A stretch of DNA of 64,000 nt, taken from the NCBI GenBank assembly GCA_014904985.1, contig MU128983.1, forward strand, positions 25,762 through 89,761, given 5' to 3'. The notes beneath the pieces were generated by a model. It made no database searches, had not been told where the DNA came from, and worked only from the letters and a program-made list of their open reading frames with translations. The position numbers and the translations under genes are program-made. Source of the stretch: Hydnum rufescens UP504 (lineage: Eukaryota; Basidiomycota; Agaricomycetes; Cantharellales; Hydnaceae). Shown piece after piece: positions 48,471 to 57,671 of the stretch (positions are counted from its first letter, which is position 1; each line of letters opens with the position of its first letter).

Positions 48471-49084
48471 TGTCAGGGCCATGCTGCGACGAGAGCACCA
48501 AACAAATATAAACACAGATAACTCTGACTAAGTCCAGTGTGAGTCCAGCTAAGTCCAGGAGAATCCGGGCAAGAACGAGATAACAAGATTGAGACAGAGA
48601 GGCAATCCAGCAGCCTGGAAGGGACTAGGCAGAAACAAGCACAGCGATCCTTAAGCTCATGGAGTCAACTGGGAAGTACTCGGACTGTAGTCCGGAGTGG
48701 AAGCAGAAATCCTGAGATTAACATTAAGGGAATAGGTACAGTGAGGCTAACCTGTAGTCTGGAGTGGAAGCGGAAATCCTGAGAGACCAAAGCTGAATCT
48801 CTGGATTTCGCCCCGGACTACTTATACATAGTTCCTATACTACGGGGGATTGATCACTTAATGAGAGGTGGTTACAGGGGGGCAGGCACAAGAGGGGGAG
48901 TGGGCAGGGGACGGGAAAGTGGAGGGGACAGGGACAGGGCCAGGGGTAAGTGTGTGGGAACCGGAAGTAAAGGAAATGAGGAAATGAAGGGGAAATGAAA
49001 TGGAGGCGGGGACAAACCGGAAACAAACCGGAACAAATCCAGAAACAAATCCGGAATTAACTGGGAAACGGACGAACTCTGACA
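48471..49084. mobile_element. Solo LTR (614 bp) inserted in copia A integrase
   Basis: On the plus strand begins TGTCAGGGCC and ends CTCTGACA (TG..CA with inverted TGTCAG/CTGACA tips), flanked by a perfect 5-bp duplication CCTGA (48466-48470 and 49085-49089). Excising it joins the integrase text ..FTKFLGDQ to GTECQLTTHDTP. Contains two near-identical copies of a block around GGAGTGGAAGC (near 48694 and 48757). No ORF. Family differs from copia A. Confidence 0.9.
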
Positions 49085-50625
49085 CCTGATCCCCTAGAAA
49101 CTTCGTGAATGCATGACTTGTGTATTTGCCTCCGCAGTCAGATCGAAGCCATTTAATTTGGACTCTGTGCTGCATCTTTGCCCAAGCTGCGAAGTCTTTG
49201 TAGGCATTGAGTGCCTCATCCTTCATATGTAATAGTCGAAGCTTCATATATCTCGTGGCATCATCTGTAAGTGTGATGTAATATGAGCACCCACCTAAGG
49301 AATTTAGGGGTGATGGCCCCAAATGTCTGTGTGAATTTCCTCACCAAATGAGGAGGTGAGTGGGGCTGTCTGCTCTTTCTTGATGGCCTTCTGTGTGGCC
49401 TTGGCATACTTGCAGGAGTCGCAGGAAAAATCCTTGATGTCATCAATTAAGTCGATGCCCTTGATAATGTTGTTTTTGATAAGTGTGCATATTGTATCGA
49501 CTGAAATATGGGCCAATCGTCTGTGAAGGTCCGAGAGCTTCACTGTCTCATGTGCAATTGTAGCTGCCACATTAGTGTGTTCGACTTTGTATAAGCCATT
49601 ATCACCACCAGAGATGCATCCAATAAGGACACCTTTCAGGTTTTTGATTTTGCATGAGTTTCCGTCGAATAGGACTTTGTGACCCGCCTTCGTAATTCGG
49701 TTTATTGAAATGACTGTTAATCCAAGTTCTGGAGCATGGAGGGCATCGCGCAAGATGACTGGGGTGAATTTCCCATCATTCAGCACTTGAATCTTTAAGT
49801 TGCCAGCACCAATAGTGTGGAATACTCGGTTGTTAGCTGCAAGGATTGGGTGAGGGTCGATGGGATGGTAATTAATGAATTGCTCCTTATATGGAGACAT
49901 GTGTCAGGTGGCCCCTGAATCGTATATTTCAGCATAAGCAGGGGATTTCGTCTGTTCATTCGTTGTTGCCATGATATCTGGCTGTGGCCCGATGGCCTCG
50001 ATTGTTGCCCATGCCTCAATGTTGGCATGTGCAGCTGCTGAGATGCTTTCCTTAGCACCTGTCCTAGAGTTCAGCAATCCATGGGGTCCCTGGCCTTCCT
50101 TTCCTCCCCCTTTCGCCCAACAGTCCGCTTTGAAGTGTCCCTCTCGGTGGCAATTGAAGCACTCGACATCCTTCTTGCTCTTCCTTTGCCCATTGGCATG
50201 GAAGGCCTCGTTGTTATTCGATTTGGACTTCCCCTTCTTCAGGGTTCGCCGGTCATACTCATCTGTCATGAGGCAGATTACCAGAGTCAGCATAATAGAC
50301 TTGCCACTGAGATCTGCGGCAGCCATAATTGAATTTATCATATTATCATATGAGTTGGGGAGTGATCCCAATAGAATGTTTCCATATTCTTCATCCAGAA
50401 TAGTGGTGCCCATGGCTGCCAACTGCTCTTTAAGATCAGCCAATTTGTCAAAGTGCACACGGACATTGTCATCTGTGCCGCAGTGAGTATTCTGTAATCA
50501 CTTTCATAAGTTGACCAAAATTAACTTCGACCATCCTTCATATAAAGCCTGGAGCTGATCCCAGACCTCCTTGGCCTTTAGTCCAGCCTTAATCTGGCTG
50601 AACACCGTATTGGGGACCGAGCCGG
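49085..50625 (-). pseudogene. Copia A gag C-terminal part, protease and integrase N-terminal half
   Basis: Gag text FSQIKAGLKAKEVWDQLQAL and HFDKLADLKEQLAAMG..YGNILLGSLPNSYDNMINSI; zinc knuckle CFNCHREGHFKADCWAKGGG; protease active site IYDSGAT, followed by an in-frame TGA (49906-49904) where an Arg CGA is usual, then HMSPYKEQF. GAG-pre-integrase zinc part LHRRLAHISVDTICTLIK..FSCDSCKYAKA and integrase core IHTDIWGHHP, then YITLTDDATRYMKLRLL with WLRSDCGGKYTSHAFTKFL up to the solo LTR. Several frame breaks. Confidence 0.88.
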
Positions 50626-52006
50626 TGTAAGCAGGATGGTTATCAACCAATCCAACTACTGTCTGCGAGGTTGAGCCGGGGATGAAAGAGGGGATCATAG
50701 ATCTAATCCGGTTGTTTAGGTTCGAGTGGAGGAAGGTCTTTTGGACAGGGGGAATTGCAGTGAGCCAGCAAAGCCCAAGCAATTAAGTGAGAATGTGTAT
50801 TTCAGTCAAATTACCACACCCTAAGAATCCCTTCTTGAGACCTTAGTCAAAGTGTAGTTAGAATTCGCTTTTTGTAGTGAGAAATCACCCAGGAACCAGC
50901 AGCTGTTCAAGGAGCTTCAAACTGGAGGGAGGGGGAGAACTAATGAATTTGTGTGCTAGCTGCACCTAATATACAATCCAGACTTCGACTCAATAGAAAG
51001 TGAAAAAGTCGAACATAAGGGACACACAGAGAAAAAGAAATGAAGTTAAAATCTTCAAAACTGATGGAGATATTCCGATTTCAAGATAAAAGGGGAGATT
51101 GACACATTACATGCTATTCCTCCTTCAAACCTGGACAAGTTCCCTTAAGGAAAAGTGGAATAGGTCGCCCTGAGGATCTTCTCCATCGGACATAAGAGGG
51201 CCGGAAGTAATTCGCTATTTTGAATGGTGGAGCAAGGGGGAGTCATGGGGAGGGAGTTGTCTTGTGAAAAATGGAATTCGCGTCCGCTTGTTTTTCCCTT
51301 GGTACCGTTCGATGCGCATTTTTAACAGCTTTCAGGGCGTGGTACTCACGAACGAATCCGATAAGAATTGGCTTCGAAAATCAAGAAATACTCCTTCAGA
51401 GTATGAATCATGGCAAGATATTGTTACAGGGACCGCATTTTTGATCCGTTCGTTTCGTTTTTGGTATCGTTCGATAGGTACGATTCGTAGCTTTCTGTGC
51501 GCGGTCGTTTCGAGTCGATCCGATCAAAAATGACAGAGAAATTCAAAAAATACTCCTTCATAGTAGTGCAGCCCCTATCTGGATCATGTGACAGATCCGC
51601 AAGTCCAGAATCGGAACTAGACCCAGTCCGCGTCATTACATAATCACAATTCATCGCCCTTAAGGCAATAGGATGGCTTGGAAGAGCAGGCAAGTCATCC
51701 AGTCTTGAAGAAAGATGGCAAGTTGAATTGCCTTGTCCAAAGAAAATGGACTTGAAGTAGGGCATAAACTGCCCCTTTTTGATGAGGACTGTTGAAGTCC
51801 AATGGATAGTCAATAAATTGACTGGTGGACATGGTAAAGGAAATGAGGTGATATTATAGGTTGGAAAGGGTAGGAATCCAATTGATTTCTTGAGTAAATG
51901 AATGGTGATAAAATTAAATGAGCGTGGTGACATATAATTGATTCGTTCATAGGGAAAATGGGCCTCAGATGAGGATTCTATGGTGTAGGGATTTATCCCT
52001 CCAACA
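50626..52006. mobile_element. LTR-like insertion (about 1.38 kb) in copia A gag
   Basis: On the plus strand begins TGTAAGCAGGATGG and ends TCCCTCCAACA, breaking gag between ..AMVKQLVAG and VPNTVFSQIKAG. The TG..CA ends suggest an LTR element or solo LTR. The flanks give only an imperfect 4-bp duplication (CCGG at 50622-50625, CCAG at 52007-52010). No internal protein domain seen. Boundaries are good; class is inferred. Confidence 0.65.
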
Positions 52007-52233
52007 CCAGCCACAAGTTGTTTAACCATGGCCTCATCCTTCTTCCATTGAGCCTCTGGCATAAGTCCATCGACCATACTGGCAGTGCTATAGTCTGACG
52101 TAATCGCATCACTCATAAGGTGCTCCAGCAGCCCCTTTGCATCAAGGGCCCACATAATCCGGTTGTGGTATGTGACCCAGTTCATACCGTCTGCCGCCAA
52201 TTTCGTAACCTGAATCTTGAATTCGTCGCTCAT
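52007..52233 (-). pseudogene. Copia A gag N-terminal part
   Basis: Starts at ATG 52233-52231 with MSDEFKIQVTKLAADGMNWV, continues YHNRIMWALDAKGLLEHLMS and ..EAQWKKDEAMVKQLVAG, then runs into the insertion. Same text as the gag of copia B, so the two elements are one family. Confidence 0.85.
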
Positions 52234-52295
52234 AGTGATCTTTTCTAGTGGTGGAAAAAAAGGGGGTAAATGTGTTTCTTTTAAGAGAGCAGCGA

Positions 52296-52308
52296 TGGGC
52301 CCATAACC
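52296..52308 (-). other. Primer-binding site (half tRNA-iMet) of copia A
   Basis: GGTTATGGGCCCA on the minus strand, immediately after the 5' LTR end CTCTCACTA. Thirteen bases match the complement of the initiator tRNA-Met anticodon arm, as in Drosophila copia, rather than the usual tRNA 3' end. Confidence 0.8.
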
Positions 52309-52695
52309 TAGTGAGAGTTATGGTATTTGCGCGAGAAGAACTCCCCCTGATTACTAAGCAGGTGAGGACGAATTCGGTAGACTGGCGAGACTCGAGTTGC
52401 CCAGGTGAATTAAGCAGGTGGTGGGAAGAACACAGAGAAAAGTCCTTAAGATTTATGTGGGCTCAAGCCTGTCCTTTATACTATTTACATGAGGCACAGA
52501 AACACATAAGTTGGGGTAAAATATGGGGTAAGGATGAAGTAAAAGTCCAATGATGGTGGCAAGGAAAAGATTGCCAGTGAAACCTATCTACAAGATCCTA
52601 GATAATTGAGGTCAGTGCTGTTTGCATAGCCCCCTAGGGGTTGTGCTTGTCTCCAACGTTGTATCCGGTTGCTTCCGTATCCACTCACTCCAACA
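52309..52695 (-). repeat. 5' LTR of copia A
   Basis: 387 bp, TGTTGGAGTGAG to CTCTCACTA in element orientation, followed on the plus strand by the duplication GAGGG (52696-52700). Confidence 0.93.
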
Positions 52696-52975
52696 GAGGG
52701 CATGACAGAAATGATGAGGATGAGGCGGGAATGACAAGGATGTGACAGAAATGACAAGGACATGGCAGAAATGACGAGGATGCAATGGAAATGACAAGGA
52801 CATGACAGAAATGATGAGGACATGACAGAAATGATGAGGACGTAATGGAAACAATGAGAGTGAGACACAAATGACAGGGACAAGATGGAAGTGATGAGGA
52901 TGAGGTGGAAGTGACAAGGATGAGCCAGGAATGATGACAGCAAGGTGAAGACAATGATGATGAGGGAAAGAGAGA
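52696..52975. repeat. 18-bp minisatellite, right part
   Basis: Continuation of the 45200-45690 array (GACAGAAATGATGAGGA-type units) beyond copia A, becoming irregular toward 52975. Proves that the retrotransposon landed inside a pre-existing tandem array. Confidence 0.9.
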
Positions 52976-52985
52976 CAGGATACTA

Positions 52986-53471
52986 TCAATTATGAAAGTT
53001 CAACCCATTGGGTGCTCCCCAGGGGCTCTGTCCCATATGGCGTACCCCCGAGAAATCATGCATGTCAAAATTCTGTAAAGAGGTATAGTTGTCCATATTC
53101 AAAGCTGGGTTCTCAAAGGATGTTGACCCAGACCCTGATGGATTGGAAAATTGTGCTCCATGGTATGCAAAGGTTTGATCTCCATAGACATATGATTGAA
53201 GAGGTGGGGGGGCAGATGCAGAGGATGATGATGATGATGCCAAGAAATGTTGAGGTGCCCAATAAGCACCGATGAAGTTATAATTATTTGCAGTAGCAGG
53301 AGAAAAGAGAGATAGGTTGAAGGGAGCAGCCTCACTGCTAGTGTGAGTATGCAAAGAACCCAATCCAAAATGATCAATGGATATTGCGCTGTCGTCACTT
53401 GGATGTGCATGTGCAGGTGCAATGACACTACCCCTGGGTGTGACAAAGGAATCAACAGGCTGGTCAGTCAA
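52986..53471 (-). CDS. Unrecognised Ser/Pro-rich ORF, probably a last exon
   Basis: 161 codons open on the minus strand and ending in TGA at 52986, just outside the minisatellite. It has no ATG: the frame begins after an AG (..AATTAG) that could be a splice acceptor, and just upstream lies the 53475 hairpin, so any earlier exons are unknown. Composition is Ser, Pro, Asn and His rich (SSSSSSASAPPPLQSYVYGD), as in activation-type regions. No domain recognised. It may be the end of a host gene cut by the repeats or part of a transposable element. Confidence 0.35.
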   Translation of the reverse strand: MTDQPVDSFVTPRGSVIAPAHAHPSDDSAISIDHFGLGSLHTHTSSEAAPFNLSLFSPATANNYNFIGAYWAPQHFLASSSSSSASAPPPLQSYVYGDQTFAYHGAQFSNPSGSGSTSFENPALNMDNYTSLQNFDMHDFSGVRHMGQSPWGAPNGLNFHN

Positions 53472-53474
53472 ATT

Positions 53475-53529
53475 GGGGACCTAATTAGGTACCATTTTCA
53501 GGGCAGAAAATGGTACCTAATAGGTCCCC
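53475..53529. repeat. Long hairpin at the left edge of the array
   Basis: Arms of about 24 bp (GGGGACCTAATTAGGTACC.. and ..GGTACCTAATAGGTCCCC) with a 6-base loop and one slipped base. It sits at the boundary between the unrecognised ORF and the inverted array. Confidence 0.85.
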
Positions 53530-55111
53530 AGACAGTATGGCCAAAATACAGCCAAAATATGGCCATTCCGATTCATTTCAGCCAATCCATGGCTGTGCTA
53601 GATTATTTATTTATTTATTGTTATTATTACTACTATAATTATATACATATTATCCCCCCCCCTGGGGTCTGCCACCACAGGGGGGGCATGGTTCCTGCAG
53701 GTCACACACCTGCATATACCCAGCACACCCAAGTGGGGTCCATATGCCCTGGTTGGGGCTGGGTCCATTTGGGCGCTCCCTCAGGGGAGCGGGTTTTCAT
53801 TTGTGGGCGCTTGTTTGTGGTTTCATTTGTGGGTGCTTGTTTGTGGTTTTTGTTTGCAGCGCGTCATTTGGTGGGTTTGTGGTTGGGGTGTACACGAGTT
53901 CTGGTTCAGGATCTAGAGGAATTTAAAATGAAAGGTTAGTTGAACAGTAATGCAGCACAAAAAGAGCAGCTTACACTGCTCTTTTTGCACCACAAGAATA
54001 AAAAATAAAAAGGAAAAGAAAACTGACCTTGCAGTACCCCACACCTGCTGCAGCAGGTGTCAGGTACTGAGGCCCTGTACTCCGGCTCATATGTATGGCA
54101 GGTTGTATAGGTCCCCCCTGCGGTTTTCATTTGTGGGGGGTCATTCGTGGGTTTTGTTCATGGCGTGTTGTTTCGTTTTGTGGGTTTATGGTTGGGGGTT
54201 CAGGTGGGTTCTGGCCAGGATCTAGAGAAATAATAATAGGTTAGTAAAAAATGAATGAATGCAACGCAAAAAGAGCAGCATATGCTGCTCTTTTTGCACC
54301 ATGAGAATAAGAAATAAAACAATAAAAAATACCTTGTAGTACCCCACACCTGCTGCAGCAGGTGTGGGGTACTGGGACTGTACTCCAGCTCATGTACGGC
54401 GGTTTGTGCGGGTCCCCCCAGGACCCCGTCGCTCAGGTGTCGATAGGCAGGGTCAGGAGGGGGGGGGGTTGCGTCAGTATTCGTTGGCATGAGAAGTAAA
54501 GACCTATAATAGAAAGTTATAAATTAGTTAAGAATTAAACACCACACAAAAAGAGCAGCGAAAGCTGCTCTTTTTGTGCAGTTGTAGCTATGGGGGCAGT
54601 GACTCACCTTAAATAGAACCACACACCCGCCATGGTGGGTGTGTGGTTCCTGGGGCCCTCATATGGTGCAGTCACGTCCTTGTTTGGCGCATTACTGTAC
54701 GTCGTGTCCTCATTTGGCATGTTGCCATATATCACGTTGTTTGGCGCGTTGCCATGTGTCATGTCATTGGCATGGTGCCGTGTATTGCGTCGTTGGTGTG
54801 ATGCCGTGTGTCGCATCATTGGCATGGTGCCATGTGTCGCGTTGTGGGCATGGTGCCGTATGTTGCATCATTGGTGCCATGCCGTATGTCATGTGGTGGG
54901 CACATTGCCCTATGTCACGTCATTTGGGGGGTCTTTGTTTGGGGTGTTGCCATTTGGGCCCTCGTTTCACAGGTTTTTGTTGTGCCTTAGACCCCAGGCC
55001 TCAATCTAGAAGAATACAAGATATGTTAGTAAAAAGATTCAAAGAGGCGCAAAAAGAGCAGCTTCACTGCTCTTTTTGCACTGTTGTATCTACAAGCAAA
55101 AAAAAACTCAC

Positions 55112-55294
55112 CTTATGACCACACACCCGCTGTGGTGGGTGTGTGGTCACATGCTTGCCTTTTCGGGCAGTTCGTTGTTGTTGTGGTTGCGGAGATGAAA
55201 AAGAAGATGTGAAATTCAACGCCGGCAATTGCTGATACTTAGGAAGTGCCCAAGTGCTGGTGCTACAAGCACAGCACACATCAATAGCAAGCAT
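55112..55294 (-). CDS. First exon-like ORF of the left arm (unknown protein)
   Basis: 61 codons from ATG 55294 (MLAIDVCCACSTSTWALPKY) to a consensus donor CATAAG|GTGAGT. The last codons form the type 2 hairpin (..HPPQRVCGHK). The next exon-like block, read in phase, soon meets a stop, so a long protein is doubtful. No signal peptide or domain recognised. Confidence 0.3.
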
Positions 55295-55866
55295 GTAGAT
55301 ATGGAATAGATAATATATAATAAATATTTATCCAATAAAATGTGAAGAAGAAGAAAATAATGAGTCAGAGCTCAATAAGGCATTAGATGGCTAATTGCAG
55401 AGTGGATTGGGCCACTTCTATGCATCAGAATTGGCCCAAATTTAAATATAGTAATGTTATATATACACTCTACATGGGTGATTGATTATCTCAGACTATT
55501 CTCACATTTTTCAATTTTTCATGCCTTCAATTCCCTATTTAGGGAATTGAAGGCGTGAAAAATTGGAAAATGCGAGAATAGTCCGAGATAATCAATCACC
55601 CATGTAGAGTGTATATATAACATTACTATATTTAAATTTGGGCCAATTCTGATGTATAGAAGTGGCCCAATCCACTCTGCAATTAGCCATCTAATGCCTT
55701 ATTGAGCTCTGACTCATTATTTTCTTCTTCTTCACATTTTATTGGATAAATATTTATTATATATTATCTATTCCATATCTACATGCTTGCTATTGATGTG
55801 TGCTGTGCTTGTAGCACCAGCACTTGGGCGCTTCTTGAGTATCAGCAATTGCCGGTGTTGAATTTC
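55211..55866. repeat. Near-perfect 656-bp palindrome
   Basis: Arms 55211-55538 and 55539-55866 mirror each other around TTCCCTATTTAGGGAA with no spacer. I count nine mismatches over 328 positions, all transitions. Each arm contains TATA-rich text and the start of an outward ORF, MLAIDVCCACSTSTWAL. It could act as a shared divergent promoter, and as RNA would fold to a long perfect stem. Confidence 0.93.
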
Positions 55867-56013
55867 GCAACTATGCAGCCACACCCAGCAACAGGAAGGC
55901 AACCAGACAACCACGACACAACAGCAACAGCAACAGCAGCAACAGCAGCAGCCCTAGCACATGACCATGACCACATGACCACACACCTGCTGAGGTGGGT
56001 GCATGGTCATAAG
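55783..56013 (+). CDS. First exon-like ORF of the right arm (unknown protein)
   Basis: 77 codons from ATG 55783 (MLAIDVCCACSTSTWALLEY), mirror image of the left ORF. It contains a Thr/Ala run coded by a CAACAGCAG repeat and ends ..HLLRWVHGHK at donor CATAAG|GTAAGT. Later exon-like blocks end in the similar pattern HLLxQVCxNxK (for example before 57057 and before 57320), in phase 0. Frame is lost in others. Confidence 0.3.
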
Positions 56014-57671
56014 GTAAGTTTTGTCTCAATACATACAATAGCACAAAAAGAGTAGTGCAAGCTACTCTTTTTGCGCTGCTATGAATTTTTATACTAACAT
56101 AGCCTTTATTATTCCAGACCAAAACCAAAACAAATGACAGGCCACCCAATGAGTGGCCCCAGGAACCACACCCGCTGCAGCGGGTGTGGTCCTATTTAAG
56201 GTGAGTTTCCTCCCCCCCAATAGATACAGCCGCACAAAAAGAGCAGCGAAAGCTACTCTTTTTGCACTACTTTGAATTTCTTTACTGACCCCCTTCCATT
56301 CTAGGTCATGGCATGGAGTCAAATGAAGCCCCCAAACAACAAGGCCCAATTGGCCAGGGCCCCAGCAGAAATACACAAAACCACGCGAAATGAAATGAAA
56401 CAAAGCCAAACAAAATGACACCCAACCCCCATGCCAAACCCAATGAAACCACACCACACCCAATGAAACAACACCAAGTGAAAATGCGAGAGGTGGCCAT
56501 GTGAACCACACACCCACTGCGGCAGGTGTGTGGTTCTATACAATGTAAGTAATCTTGTGCACCCCCAATGGCACAAAAGAGCAGCAAATGCTGCTCTTTT
56601 TGTGCTGGTTTTAATTTTTTAACTGATAATGTTTTATTCTAGGTATCACTACAAATGAAGACCCATGGAGTGAGCCCCCCCCAAGATCAAACTCCTGCAA
56701 AACAAGACCTGTGAGTGACAATGCGCCAAATGAAGACACAAACCACACACCCGCTACTGCAGGTGTGTGGTTCTATACAAGATAAGTAATTAGTGCACCC
56801 CCCCCCCTCACCAATGCAAAAAGAGCAGCCCTTGCTGCTCTTTTTGTGTTTGTTTCAATTTTTAACTAATAAATTCTCTATTATTCTAGGCTATTGCCTG
56901 AACCACCTGCCAAACGAACCCCCTCTCCAGGAAATGACAACGCAACGCGCCAAGGAACACCCCCAGACGAAACCCGGGACTGAGAATGCACAACGCAGGG
57001 CCACAGGGACCCCAGACGAACCACACCTGCTTTGGCAGGTGTGTGATAATTCTAAGGTAAATACAACCATGCAAAAGGAGCAGCGTACGCTGCTCCTTTT
57101 GCGTGGCTCTTCTTTTTTTTCTTTTACTAACATTTACTATTCTAGATGGTCAAGCAAAATGACAACCCACTGAACGAACCCACCCAACTCCCCCCTGGGA
57201 ATGATGATGCAACCCGCCAAAACAACATGTGCCAAACGAAACATGCCAATGACGACTGGCCAGACCAAACCCAAGAGAGTACCACACACCTGCTGAAGCA
57301 GGTGTGTGGTAATTTTAAGGTGAGTACAACCGCGCAAGAGGAGCAGCGTATGCTGCTCCTTTTGTGTGGCTTCTCTTGTTTTTTTTTTTTTTACTAACGC
57401 ATTATTTATTATTTCATTTTGTCATCTGGACTCAACACCCACGACCCTGCCGAATGAACACAAGAGAACAACAACCCACCCACCAAATGAATCCCGCAAA
57501 CAGCAATGAGCCAAAACCATGACACAAGCCCCGGATGAACCCCACACCTGCTTTGGCAGGTGTGTGGTAATTTTAAGGTGAGTACAACTGCGCAAGAGGA
57601 GCAGCATAGGCTGCTCCTTTTGCATGGCTTTCCTTGTTTTTTTTTTTTACTAACGTATTATTTATTATTTT

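Larger units (their letters stand above)
45691..52695 (-). mobile_element. Copia A: complete but decayed Ty1/copia retrotransposon with nested insertions
   Basis: 7.0 kb, transcribed on the minus strand. 387-bp LTRs at both ends, GAGGG target duplication at 45686-45690 and 52696-52700, primer site next to the 5' LTR (52296-52308), polypurine tract next to the 3' LTR (46078-46088). Order gag, protease, integrase, reverse transcriptase, RNase H marks it as Ty1/copia. It is interrupted by an insertion in gag (50626-52006) and a solo LTR in integrase (48471-49084). It holds several stops and frameshifts, so it is not autonomous. Confidence 0.93.
53530..57671. repeat. Inverted array of alternating hairpin modules with exon/intron-like organisation
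   Basis: Divergent modules left and right of the 55538/55539 axis. Going outward, each module is an exon-like block of 80-400 nt ending in hairpin type 2 (ACCACACACCTGC..GCAGGTGTGTGGT), then a GT donor, then 20-40 nt later hairpin type 1 inside the intron (GCAAAAAGAGCAGC..GCTGCTCTTTTTGC), a CTAAC branch word and CTAG or CCAG acceptor. Type 1 copies: 53957, 54266, 54545, 55049, 56041, 56232, 56571, 56816, 57071, 57333, 57591. Type 2 copies: 54032, 54338, 54616, 55116, 55975, 56165, 56503, 56741, 57020, 57280, 57541, plus a weak one near 53690. Those at 54266, 54338 and 57071 are perfect 32-36-bp palindromes. Donors read AAG|GTGAGT or AAG|GTAAGT in most modules; the one after 56741 is mutated to ATAAGT. 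Reading frames are partly open but not kept throughout. Confidence 0.85.

Noticed and set aside
53530..57671. Array hairpins as a CRISPR array or as bacterial-type terminators
   Set aside because: Eukaryotic sequence, two alternating hairpins, spacers of variable length with splice signals; hairpins followed by T tracts are incidental to the pyrimidine-rich intron ends.
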